Assembly (NCBI GenBank): GCA_964346185.1
Contig: CAYFTR010000010.1
Location: 1-49,594, forward strand
Direction: 5' to 3'
DNA: 49,594 bases
Source of the DNA: JAAYJS01 sp964346185
Lineage (GTDB): Bacteria > Bacillota > Clostridia > Eubacteriales > Eubacteriaceae
This document shows, piece after piece, positions 7,059 through 14,361 of this stretch; position 1 is the first letter of the stretch, and every line of letters starts with the position of its first letter. The notes under the pieces were generated by a model. The model was not told the DNA's origin, searched no databases, and worked only from the letters and a program-made list of their open reading frames with translations. The translations under genes were made by a program, and so were the position numbers.

Positions 7059-9436
7059 CTATAAAATTAGATTATTGTTCATATTGTTATTCGGTTTTTG
7101 CAAGGTCAGATCCCAGACAGCTTTTTGCTCCGGCAAGGTGACATCCAATGCAATTTCAAAGACATCTTCGATGGTTTCCGCAAAAACAAACTCCAAATCT
7201 TTTTTTACTTCCTCCGGTATATCTTCCAAATCTTTTCGGTTTTCTTTCGGAAGTAAAACACACTCAATACCCGATCGGTGTGCGGCAATGACCTTTTCTT
7301 TGATACCGCCCACAGGCATAACCTTTCCGCTCAGGGTTACCTCGCCGGTCATGGATAGTTTGGAATTAACGGGTTTACCCATCAACAAAGATGCAATGGC
7401 CATGGTCATGGTAACACCGGCACTGGGACCGTCTTTAGGGGTTGCACCGGAGGGCACATGAATATGTAGGTCGTAATTTTTTAAGGCGATGTTTTCCTCT
7501 TCTCCGATGAGGCGACACCGCACAAGGGAATGGGCAATGGTGGCACTTTCCTTCATAACATCACCTAATTGACCGGTCAAAGTCAGCTACCGCTGCCGGG
7601 CATAATGGTTGCTTCGGTAAAGAGAATTTCGCCACCTACGGCAGTCCAGGCCATACCTGTTACCACACCGGGTTTATTGGACTCGCCCGCCATTTCGTGG
7701 CGTCTGGTTTTATTGCCCAACACTTCAGATAAATTGTCCCTGGTGACGACAACCCGGTTGCATTCTTCGGTGACTATTTTTTCCGTTACCACACGGGCTA
7801 TCTTTGCCAATTGTTTGGTTAAACCGCGGACGCCGGCTTCGGCGGTATATTCGTCGATAATACGCATCAACGCATCGTCGGAAATTTGCAATTGAGTTTC
7901 ATTTAAACCGTGTTCGTCCAACACCTTGTTCATCAGGTGGTCTTTTGCAATGTGCAATTTTTCCAAGTTTGTGTAGGACGACAATTGAATGACTTCGGTT
8001 CTGTCCAGCAAGGGTCCGGGGATGGTGCTTAAGTCGTTGGCGGTTGCAATGAAAAATACATCGCTTAAATCGTAGGGGACTTCCAGGTAGTGGTCGGCAA
8101 AGGTATTATTTTGCTCCGGATCCAAAACTTCCAGCAGAGCCGCGGCGGGGTCTCCCTGTAGGGATACACCCAGTTTGTCGATCTCATCCAGGATAAACAC
8201 GGGGTTTTTAGCACCGGCGTTATTAATGCCTTTTATAATACGTCCCGCCATCGCTCCGACATAAGTTCTGCGATGACCTCTGATTTCGGACTCGTCCCGA
8301 ACACCGCCCAAGGACACCCGAACGTATTTTCTGTCCAGGGCTTCGGCAATGCTCTTACCTAAAGAGGTTTTTCCCGTTCCCGGAGGACCGACCAAAAGTA
8401 ATATGCTGCCTTGTTTGTTTTCCTTTAATTTCATAACGGCAAGGTGTTGGATAATTCTGTCTTTCACATCATCGATACCGTAATGGTAGGCGTCCAAAAC
8501 GGCCCTGGCGTTTTTAATATCCACCGGTTTCGCCTCGCTGGTCCATGGCAATTCCAACATTAAGTCCAGATAGTTTTGAATGACGTTAACTTCCGAAGAG
8601 CCTTGTGCCGCGTTTTCCAATTTTCTGACTTCCTTTAACGCCGTTTTTTTAACGTCTTCCGGCATGTCGGAAGCTTCGATTTTATCACGATAACTTTGTT
8701 CGACATCTTCTTCGGGGTCTTCGTTCAGCTCCGCTTTAATATTTTTTATTTGCTCTCTGAGCATGGATTCTCTGTAAGCTTTATCCCGCTTTTGAGAATA
8801 CTTACGGCTAATTTCCAATTGAAGATGCAGGGAGTCCTTCTCTCTGATCAGGTAATCTAAAAAGGATAACGCCCTTTCTTTTTGAGAGTCCAACTCCAAC
8901 AGGTTTTGTTTTGCGGACATAGGTATGCCCATCATGGGAACGGTGTAGCCCAAAATTTCCTGAACGGAATGCACATTATCGAGCATCGAAATAAAGTAAG
9001 ATGCACCCTTAAAGTTTGCACCGATATCTTTCATTTGCTTTTTGATGTAGTCGAGCATTTCCTTTTCTTCTTTATCGTCCAAATCCTCGATATCGGGCAA
9101 GCTTTCATAAATGCCGACCCACCCTTCATCTTCATACAATGCCTGCTTTAACAACACCCGCCCCAAAGTGTTAATGCTGATGACATAGCCGTTATCCGTT
9201 TTTTTAATAGAGTCGAAGTTCAGTAAAACACCGACACGATAAAAAGATTCGTCGGTCAACAAGTCGTAAGCGTCGTATTCCTTTGTAGCAATGCCGATTG
9301 CCAAAGTATTGTTTTTAATAAGCATATTTTGAATGTTTTTTCCGATGACATCATTAACGTAAATACGATTGGAAATCCCCGGAAAAATTACGGTTTCAGT
9401 GATAGGGATAATCGGTACTTTTTTTTCCTGATTCAT
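7059..9436 (-). pseudogene. lon: ATP-dependent Lon protease, split by a -1 frameshift
   Basis: Two adjacent frames together encode a complete Lon of about 790 residues. The 5' part (7583-9436) has the LonN domain, helical linker, Walker A GPPGTGKTS near residue 350 and Walker B FILDEIDKLG. It runs to IMPGSGS and hits TGA at 7583-7585. The 3' part (7059 to about 7580) resumes with LTLTGQLGD, continuous with the family, and carries the catalytic dyad: Ser in KDGPSAG and Lys in GGIKEK, 43 residues apart as in Lon. Inserting one base near 7584-7586 restores a single frame. The break falls at the start of the protease domain, so the upstream product alone would have no peptidase activity. It is either a real mutation or a sequence error; the rest of the gene shows no decay. 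The start codon abuts the marR stop, with GAGGAGG inside marR. Confidence 0.85.
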
Positions 9437-9871
9437 TTAATCCTCCTCGACCGGTTCAATCTTATTAAGTAATTGAACCAAGGTCATTATTTCTTCTTCC
9501 GACAGACAGTTTGAAATATGGTCAATCATATTTAAGGTTGCCAATTCGTCGGAATGTGCAATTTTCTTTCCTTTTTGTGTTAAATAAATATAGTAAACCC
9601 TTTTGTCTCTGGAACAATTTTCCTTATACACATAGTCATCGGCGGACAGACGGTTAATCAGCTCGGATACGCTGGGTTTGGAGATTTCCGTTATACTTGC
9701 CAATTGGGAGAAGGTCATCCCCTCCCGGCTGCCGATGATGCGTAGATAATTGATTTGATTTCCCGTTAAATCGCGCGCGTCACATTGACTGACGGCGGAA
9801 GACGCAATGCCTTTACTGAGCTTTCTTATCTTATAAAACAGCGAAATCAACTCTTTTTTGTAACACTTCAT
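9437..9871 (-). CDS. MarR-family transcriptional regulator
   Basis: A 144-residue winged-helix regulator with a helix-turn-helix around residues 55-80 (FSQLASITEISKPSVSELINRL) followed by the basic wing (DKRVYYIYLTQKGKK). It is dimeric by family and binds short inverted repeats. Its stop codon (9437-9439) is directly next to the lon start, so it very likely forms an operon with lon. A consensus promoter with an inverted repeat at the transcription start lies just upstream, suggesting autoregulation and joint control of lon. The ligand is unknown; the divergent peroxide-stress gene 580 bp away suggests a stress role (inference). Confidence 0.88.
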   Translation of the reverse strand: MKCYKKELISLFYKIRKLSKGIASSAVSQCDARDLTGNQINYLRIIGSREGMTFSQLASITEISKPSVSELINRLSADDYVYKENCSRDKRVYYIYLTQKGKKIAHSDELATLNMIDHISNCLSEEEIMTLVQLLNKIEPVEED

Positions 9872-9885
9872 TTGATCACCTGATG

Positions 9886-9910
9886 ATTAGTTATTCTTTA
9901 CCTAACTAAT
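9886..9910 (-). promoter_or_regulatory. Candidate MarR operator (inverted repeat)
   Basis: Perfect 8-bp arms ATTAGTTA (9886-9893) and TAACTAAT (9903-9910) with a 9-bp spacer. It overlaps the predicted transcription start of marR-lon; the size and position fit a dimeric winged-helix repressor. Confidence 0.6.
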
Positions 9911-9914
9911 TAGG

Positions 9915-9943
9915 ATTATAATGAAACTGTTTCAATTTGTCAA
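9915..9943 (-). promoter_or_regulatory. Consensus promoter of marR-lon
   Basis: On the minus strand, TTGACA (9938-9943), exactly 17 bp, then TATAAT (9915-9920). Both hexamers are perfect consensus, and the inverted repeat lies directly downstream. Confidence 0.85.
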
Positions 9944-10358
9944 GGATCCGACAATGAGCTAATTTTGTATTAAGTTTTATTTAAATTAATATGTAAATTT
10001 GGAACATTTATATAATTAATACAAATGCTTAATGGTTTGCCGCGGCCGCGACTGTCATCAAATATAAAGGCTGCCTATCCGAATACATCAACAAATTGAC
10101 GGCACGTTTTTGTTATATTTTTACTGAAACTCTTTCATTCTTTAGTGATGTTCGAAATTTATCTCCTTTATCCGTTACAATATGTCGTTTTGCTCTAAAT
10201 TTTAATCTAAGCATTGGGTGATGCCCTTTGTTACCTGTGTTAATTATATCGGAAAAACTTAAGATATCCTAAGAAAACCTAAGCAATTTTATTTTTAATG
10301 AGATGATGCCTTTATTTATAACCTTTTCTTAGTTTTATCTTATTCTAACAATTTAAGT
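9944..10358. other. AT-rich intergenic region, possible gene remnant
   Basis: No recognisable gene. A minus-strand open stretch of about 48 codons ends near 10117 and contains MLRLKFRAKRHIVTDKGDKF; I could not assign it. A 10-bp GC-only palindrome CGCGGCCGCG near 10041-10050 stands out in very AT-rich surroundings. The region separates the divergent marR and peroxiredoxin promoters. Confidence 0.4.
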
Positions 10359-10387
10359 TTGACCTTCTTTTAATTTTAATCTATCAT
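10359..10387 (+). promoter_or_regulatory. Promoter of the peroxiredoxin gene
   Basis: TTGACC (10359-10364), a 17-bp spacer and TATCAT (10382-10387). Confidence 0.65.
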
Positions 10388-10391
10388 TAAT

Positions 10392-10406
10392 TTATAATTA
10401 TTCTAA
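10392..10406 (+). promoter_or_regulatory. PerR-box-like operator
   Basis: TTATAATTATTCTAA differs at one position from the PerR consensus TTATAATNATTATAA. It lies just downstream of the -10 box of a peroxiredoxin gene, the expected place for a peroxide-sensing repressor. Confidence 0.65.
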
Positions 10407-10454
10407 TTTGTTAATCGAATTGTTCAATAATACGAATTTTTGAAAGGAGATAAC

Positions 10455-11147
10455 ATGACTCAAGAAGTAAAAAACGAAAACATTGAAGTAAAAAGATTAC
10501 CCGTAATAGGAGAAAGAGCACCTGAATTTACAGCAAACACCACCCACGGTGTCATCAACTTCCCTCAGGATTACGAAGGAAGATGGGTTATCCTTTTCTC
10601 TCACCCGGCCGACTTTACACCCGTATGCACAACGGAATTTATGACTTTTGCATCCATGCAGGATGAATTTAAAGCATTAAATACGGAATTAATCGGTCTT
10701 TCCGTAGACTCGGTTCATGCTCATCTGGGTTGGGTAAATGCAATGACGTCCTATGAGTGGAAAGATATAAAAAATCCTGCCGTCGGCTTCCCTGTTATTG
10801 ACGATGTCAGCATGAATGTTTCAAATAAGTATGGAATGGTTCATGGAAAAGGGTCCACTTCTGCTGTAAGAGCGGTATTTTTTGTAGATCCCAATGGGAA
10901 TATCAGAACGATTATGTACTACCCTGCCGAACTGGGAAGAAACTTTGATGAAATTAAAAGAGTTATTTTAGGGCTTCAGAAGCATGATGCTGATAAAGTT
11001 GCTTTACCGGCTAACTGGAAACCCGGCGAAGATGTCATTGTACCCGCTCCTTCCACGACAGACGGTATTTCTAAAAGAATTGAAGAAGGTAAGCAGGATG
11101 GATACAATCAAGTAGATTGGTACCTGACTTTTAAAAAAGACAAGTAG
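10455..11147 (+). CDS. Peroxiredoxin, 1-Cys (Prx6-like)
   Basis: A thiol peroxidase of about 230 residues. The peroxidatic cysteine is in DFTPVCTTEF (near residue 50), and the family Arg/Pro environment follows. The only cysteine is this one, so it is a 1-Cys enzyme needing an external thiol reductant. The length and the C-terminal extension (ALPANWKPGE onward) fit the Prx6/AhpC-TSA group with an archaeal-type C-terminal domain. I chose the start at 10455 because AAAGGAG precedes it; an in-frame ATG at 10440 lacks this. A promoter with a PerR-like box precedes it and a strong terminator follows, so it is a single peroxide-inducible unit. Confidence 0.9.
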   Translation: MTQEVKNENIEVKRLPVIGERAPEFTANTTHGVINFPQDYEGRWVILFSHPADFTPVCTTEFMTFASMQDEFKALNTELIGLSVDSVHAHLGWVNAMTSYEWKDIKNPAVGFPVIDDVSMNVSNKYGMVHGKGSTSAVRAVFFVDPNGNIRTIMYYPAELGRNFDEIKRVILGLQKHDADKVALPANWKPGEDVIVPAPSTTDGISKRIEEGKQDGYNQVDWYLTFKKDK

Positions 11148-11184
11148 ATTGAAATAAGCCGAATACAGTAAACTATTTTGTATA

Positions 11185-11233
11185 AAAACCCCTCCTGTCG
11201 ATTAAACCGAATGTCGCCGACAGGAGGGGTTTT
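11185..11233. terminator. Strong intrinsic terminator
   Basis: Perfect 16-bp arms: AAAACCCCTCCTGTCG at 11185-11200 and its complement at 11218-11233, ending in TTTT. It follows the peroxiredoxin gene and can also stop the convergent minus-strand transcript. Confidence 0.9.
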
Positions 11234-11346
11234 CATGCTAAAGAGAAACGCTCTCACAAATTAACCTTCTACTCGGTATACCGTTTAAAACAAGTTGTTT
11301 TTATATTGTCTAACCGTACACCGCCGATTGATACATTAAATTTTAG

Positions 11347-12402
11347 TTATAACCCCTCGGCATGAGCCAACATATGCTCTTCGCTGTTAATATAGTCATC
11401 ATGCTTATGATTGTGTGTTTCTTCCGAAGCAAAATGTTTGTGGTTATGTTCATGAGTCATCACATGTGTGTGCGTCATTCCATTATGTGAATGCACAATC
11501 ATATGGGAATGTCCATGCGCGTGATGCTTCATCATGGTATCGTACACAACAAACACACTGCCGATCGCCATAAAAACAAGCCCCACAAAATATACCGTTG
11601 TAAGCTTTTCACCATTGATGACAAAAGCTAAAAAAGTTCCGACAAACGGAGCCACCGCATAGTAAGCACTTGTTTTTGCGGCACCTAAATCTCTCTGTGC
11701 TCTGATGTACATAAAAATACTTAATCCATATGCAATAAATCCTATGAACATAGCGGCACTGATATACTTTATTGACGGAAGACTTTCTCCCAGAAGAATT
11801 GCTACAACCAACGATCCTCCGCCGGAAAAAATACCTTTTAACAGAACAATTTCATACGTGCTTTTATCTGAAATTTTTCTTGTGCAGTTATTCTCAAGAC
11901 CCCAACAGCAGGTTGCGAAAATAACAAAAAGTGAACCTAAAGAGAACCGGTAGGTGCCTGCTCCTTCTAAAGATAAGACAATACTTGAAACGGTAATAAA
12001 GCCGATTGCAACCCACAACTTTAAGGTCACCTTCTCCTTGAAGATAAGAAGTGCAACGAGTGTTGTTGCAACAATCTCGAAATTGCCGAGCAAAGATGCA
12101 TTTGAAGCAGAACCTATGCTTATTCCCAACATCAAAAATATGGGTGCTGCAATATCTATAGCAATCATACCGACCGTATAAGGTAAGTCTGTTTTTGTCA
12201 GCCTTTCCGATTGATCCTCTCTCCTCACATGAAACAGATACATGATACCGACTCCGACTCCTGCACCCAAATATAAGAAGGCAGCCATAAAGGTTGGGGG
12301 TATCTCATCTAACAGCACTTTTGAAAACGGTGTATTTGCTGCATAAAACACCGCCGCCAAAAGTGCCAACAAGACTGCTGTCGCTTTTTTGTTCCCTTGC
12401 AT
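11347..12402 (-). CDS. EamA/DMT-family transporter with histidine-rich cytoplasmic tail
   Basis: A 351-residue membrane protein with about ten hydrophobic helices in two EamA repeats (about residues 8-140 and 150-285). The first helix contains YAANTPFSK, usual for DMT exporters. The C-terminal 60 residues are not membrane-spanning and are packed with histidine (HHAHGHSH, HSHNGMTHTH, HEHNHKH, HNHKHDD). Such tails bind divalent metals such as Zn, Ni or Co. EamA proteins usually export amino acids or metabolites, so the tail may sense metal or mark a metal-linked substrate; this is inference. AAAGGAG precedes the ATG. It lies 48 bp downstream of the chimeric ORF at 12451 and may be co-transcribed with it. 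Confidence 0.8.
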   Translation of the reverse strand: MQGNKKATAVLLALLAAVFYAANTPFSKVLLDEIPPTFMAAFLYLGAGVGVGIMYLFHVRREDQSERLTKTDLPYTVGMIAIDIAAPIFLMLGISIGSASNASLLGNFEIVATTLVALLIFKEKVTLKLWVAIGFITVSSIVLSLEGAGTYRFSLGSLFVIFATCCWGLENNCTRKISDKSTYEIVLLKGIFSGGGSLVVAILLGESLPSIKYISAAMFIGFIAYGLSIFMYIRAQRDLGAAKTSAYYAVAPFVGTFLAFVINGEKLTTVYFVGLVFMAIGSVFVVYDTMMKHHAHGHSHMIVHSHNGMTHTHVMTHEHNHKHFASEETHNHKHDDYINSEEHMLAHAEGL

Positions 12403-12450
12403 GTATTTATCTCCTTTGATACGAAAATTTAAAATTTATTAATAACAAGC

Positions 12451-12810
12451 TCAGTTTGATTTTTTCTTATAGTTCATTCCTATAACCATTCCCAAGAATA
12501 TTCCAAAAGGCATTCTTATTGACGGTTTATTTACCCCAACGATATGCCTGCCGACATTGCCGAACACATCCCAGTTTAACCTCATCAATTTTAATTTAAC
12601 CACTTTCAACCTGGCTTTATATTTTTTATGACAAAGGCGTTTCGGGATATAGACACCGCTCTGTTTTAAATCTTGTCTATCCTTGCATTTATACAAATAG
12701 GCTCTTGAAGTTTTATAGGCAAGCCCCATCCGGTTTGCTAAAATACATTTTATTCTTCCTGTTACTTCTCCATCCGGCAGAATAAGATTAAAATTTGTGC
12801 TGTTGTTCAT
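12451..12810 (-). pseudogene. GIY-YIG nuclease N-terminal remnant fused to unrelated sequence
   Basis: A 119-codon ORF. Residues about 8-55 (DGEVTGRIKCILANRMG through KDRQDLKQSGVY) match, from memory, the N-terminal lead-in of clostridial GIY-YIG family proteins, which normally continues GVYFLFG into the nuclease core. Here the frame instead continues IPKRLCHKKYKARLKVV and ends in a basic segment with a hydrophobic stretch (MPFGIFLGMVIGMNY). The second YIG half and catalytic Arg/Glu are absent, so nuclease activity is unlikely. The promoter and GAGGTGGG ribosome site are intact, so a chimeric protein could be made. I cannot identify the C-terminal part. Confidence 0.5.
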
Positions 12811-12846
12811 CTATCCCACCTCAACCCAGATATTATTATTTTATAT

Positions 12847-12892
12847 TATACCAGTTATCGGTAATTTTTAGGCTCCGTTTTTTCCCGATAAC
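12847..12892 (-). promoter_or_regulatory. Extended -10 promoter with adjoining inverted repeat
   Basis: On the minus strand TGGTATAAT (TATAAT at 12847-12852) is a good extended -10. Inverted arms GTTATCGG (12854-12861) and CCGATAAC (12885-12892) flank the spacer and -35 region and could form an operator. There is no good -35. Confidence 0.45.
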
Positions 12893-12948
12893 CCCTTCAT
12901 ACCCTTTTATTTATTCTGAAGCATCGCACATAGCGATTACTGCATTTG

Positions 12949-13113
12949 ATGAAAGCTGTTACAGCTCTTCGAGAACACGGTAACTTTATAAAAGCACTCG
13001 GTCTCAATCAAACGACAGCCTGTCGTCTGATGAATACTTACATAAAAAAAGAAGATCGGACGCTATACATCCAATCTTCTTTTTATTTTATATATTGCTA
13101 TTTTTTTAATTAA
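12949..13113 (+). pseudogene. Short remnant resembling a DUF3102-type helical domain
   Basis: A 54-codon frame containing REHGNFIKALGLNQTTACRL, which resembles the phage/mobile-element DUF3102 pattern (GNW...LNFSQTTANNLM). It runs through the neighbouring terminator hairpin, has no ribosome site and is closed by TAG just upstream, so it is probably a decayed fragment. The resemblance is from memory only. Confidence 0.25.
13044..13085 (-). terminator. Terminator of the desulforedoxin-like gene
   Basis: Arms AAAAGAAGAT(c)GGA and TCC(a)ATCTTCTTTT within 13047-13084 with one mismatch. The A run at 13044-13050 gives a U tract in minus-strand RNA. Confidence 0.75.
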
Positions 13114-13439
13114 TCCATGATTTCCATAACTTTACCGCAGCAAATCGGTACCAAGTCGCCTTTGGCAACTTTTTGCATTTTATTACAGGTTAAGCAGTAA
13201 ACGGTACAGTCAAAGGGCGCGCGTAACTCCGGTACGGCATTGGCTTCCGCTTCGGATAAACCGCCGATGTGAAAACGGGCGATGTTCTTATCTCCGGGTT
13301 GGTAAACGCCGATCGGCGACAGTTTTTTATCGTCTCCGATACAATTGCCAAGTTTAATCCATAATGCTTCCAATTCTGCCGTTTCCACTTCCGTTTCCGG
13401 AATAAATTCGACAATGGCTTTGTCTAAATTAATCTTCAT
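13110..13439 (-). CDS. Small desulforedoxin-like iron protein
   Basis: A 109-residue acidic protein. The C-terminal 30 residues carry CLTCNKMQKV...PICCGKVME, matching the CXXC...CCGKXM spacing of the desulforedoxin FeS4 site found at the N-terminus of desulfoferrodoxin. The superoxide-reductase (neelaredoxin) domain with its ligating histidines is absent, and the N-terminal 75 residues are not recognised. It may be an electron-transfer or metal-binding protein of anaerobes. It is monocistronic with an AAGGAG site before ATG and its own terminator. Confidence 0.6.
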   Translation of the reverse strand: MKINLDKAIVEFIPETEVETAELEALWIKLGNCIGDDKKLSPIGVYQPGDKNIARFHIGGLSEAEANAVPELRAPFDCTVYCLTCNKMQKVAKGDLVPICCGKVMEIMD

Positions 13440-13522
13440 GAAATTCTCCTTAAAAACTATAATTGTTCCGTAATTATATCAATTACACTTTGCCTTGTCA
13501 ACGAATTAACAATGCGAGTGCA

Positions 13523-13560
13523 GATAAAAAAAAGACAACTAAGCCCTCTCCTCAATTGTC
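13523..13560 (-). terminator. Terminator of the tRNA-Ser/SRP RNA unit
   Basis: In minus-strand RNA, GACAAUUGAG pairs with CUUAGUUGUC (10 bp with wobbles) followed by eight U (A run at 13526-13533). Confidence 0.8.
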
Positions 13561-13609
13561 GATTTTTTGTCTGTATATCTAAATTTTACATGTATGAGTC
13601 AACACTCAA

Positions 13610-13877
13610 GTCGCACACCTCGCATCGAATGACATCTCCCGGCGTTACGCCGATAGTTAGCTCTTACCAGAGAATCCTTCGGCACACAAAATATCCCGGT
13701 TACCGCTGCTTCATTCCTGACCTGACGGGGTTCCCGAGGTTTTGTTGCGTAGGGTCCGATCGTCAACACCACTTTCCGAGGGCAGACCCGAAATCAGCCA
13801 CCCTTTTTAAGGAATTCAACCCTGCTATAGCGGATTGCAGGTTACAGAGCACCGCTAACTCTCCGTCTAGTGCGACT
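13610..13877 (-). ncRNA. ffs: Signal recognition particle RNA, large (Firmicutes) type
   Basis: About 268 nt on the minus strand. The 5' half contains the Alu-domain signature GTTAGCGGTGCTCTGTAACC then TGCAATCCGCTATAGCAGG. Domain IV reads GTCAGGTCAGGAATGAAGCAGC, the SRP54-binding hairpin with a GGAA tetraloop. The closing pair TCA/TGA replaces the common TCC/GGA, a compensatory change. The 5' TCGCAC pairs with the 3' GTGCGA, setting the approximate ends. It lies 31 nt after tRNA-Ser and is probably co-transcribed with it, ending at the terminator at 13523-13560. It forms the targeting particle with Ffh for membrane proteins. Confidence 0.9.
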
Positions 13878-13908
13878 AGTCGTATCGACTAAAAATAAGT
13901 ATAAAAAA

Positions 13909-13998
13909 TGGCGGAGAGAGAGGGATTTGAACCCTCGGTACACTATCGCGTACACACGCTTTCCAGGCGTGCACCTTCAGCCGCTCGGTCATCTCTCC
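13909..13998 (-). tRNA. tRNA-Ser (anticodon GGA)
   Basis: A 90-nt class II tRNA on the minus strand. The acceptor GGAGAGA pairs with TCTCTCC, and discriminator G and CCA are encoded. The anticodon stem CACGC/GCGTG with loop CTGGAAA gives GGA (reads UCC/UCU). The T arm contains GGTTCAAATCC. It leads directly into the SRP RNA. Confidence 0.92.
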
Positions 13999-14040
13999 GC
14001 GCCTTCAATAAAATAAAATTGATGTTTCACATACTGGTAT

Positions 14041-14069
14041 ATTATACAAGGTTCGTCAGCTATTGTCAA
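14041..14069 (-). promoter_or_regulatory. Consensus promoter for tRNA-Ser and SRP RNA
   Basis: On the minus strand, TTGACA (14064-14069), 17 bp, TATAAT (14041-14046), both perfect consensus, as expected for an abundant stable RNA. The rest of the spacer to 14361 is AT-rich; I saw no further element I can name. Confidence 0.85.
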
Positions 14070-14361
14070 ACATTTTTAAGGTATTTAATTTATTTAAAAT
14101 TCACAAATGTACAATAGCAACTATTTAAGCTCTTCCCTTTACTTTTTTGTAACGGTATCTGTTCGCCGAGAAAACCTATGATGATCCGATGTTAATTCGG
14201 CGACGCTATCCTTAATATTTGATAAATATATAACAAATAAATTTTATAAACTTGTAATTAAATTCAATTTATGACATGATTATAACAATTGATGTTGTAG
14301 CATGGAAGGCATATTCCATTGCAACAAAATAAAATCAGCAACATTTCATAGGGGAGGCAAT

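Noticed and set aside
7583..7600. Programmed -1 frameshift in lon
   Set aside because: No slippery heptamer is present at the junction (GGTAGCTGAC), and Lon is not known to use recoding; a missing base is simpler.
13512..13892. 126-codon plus-strand ORF
   Set aside because: It is antisense to the SRP RNA, and its terminator, and has no coding character.
13908..14117. 69-codon plus-strand ORF
   Set aside because: It is antisense to tRNA-Ser and its promoter.
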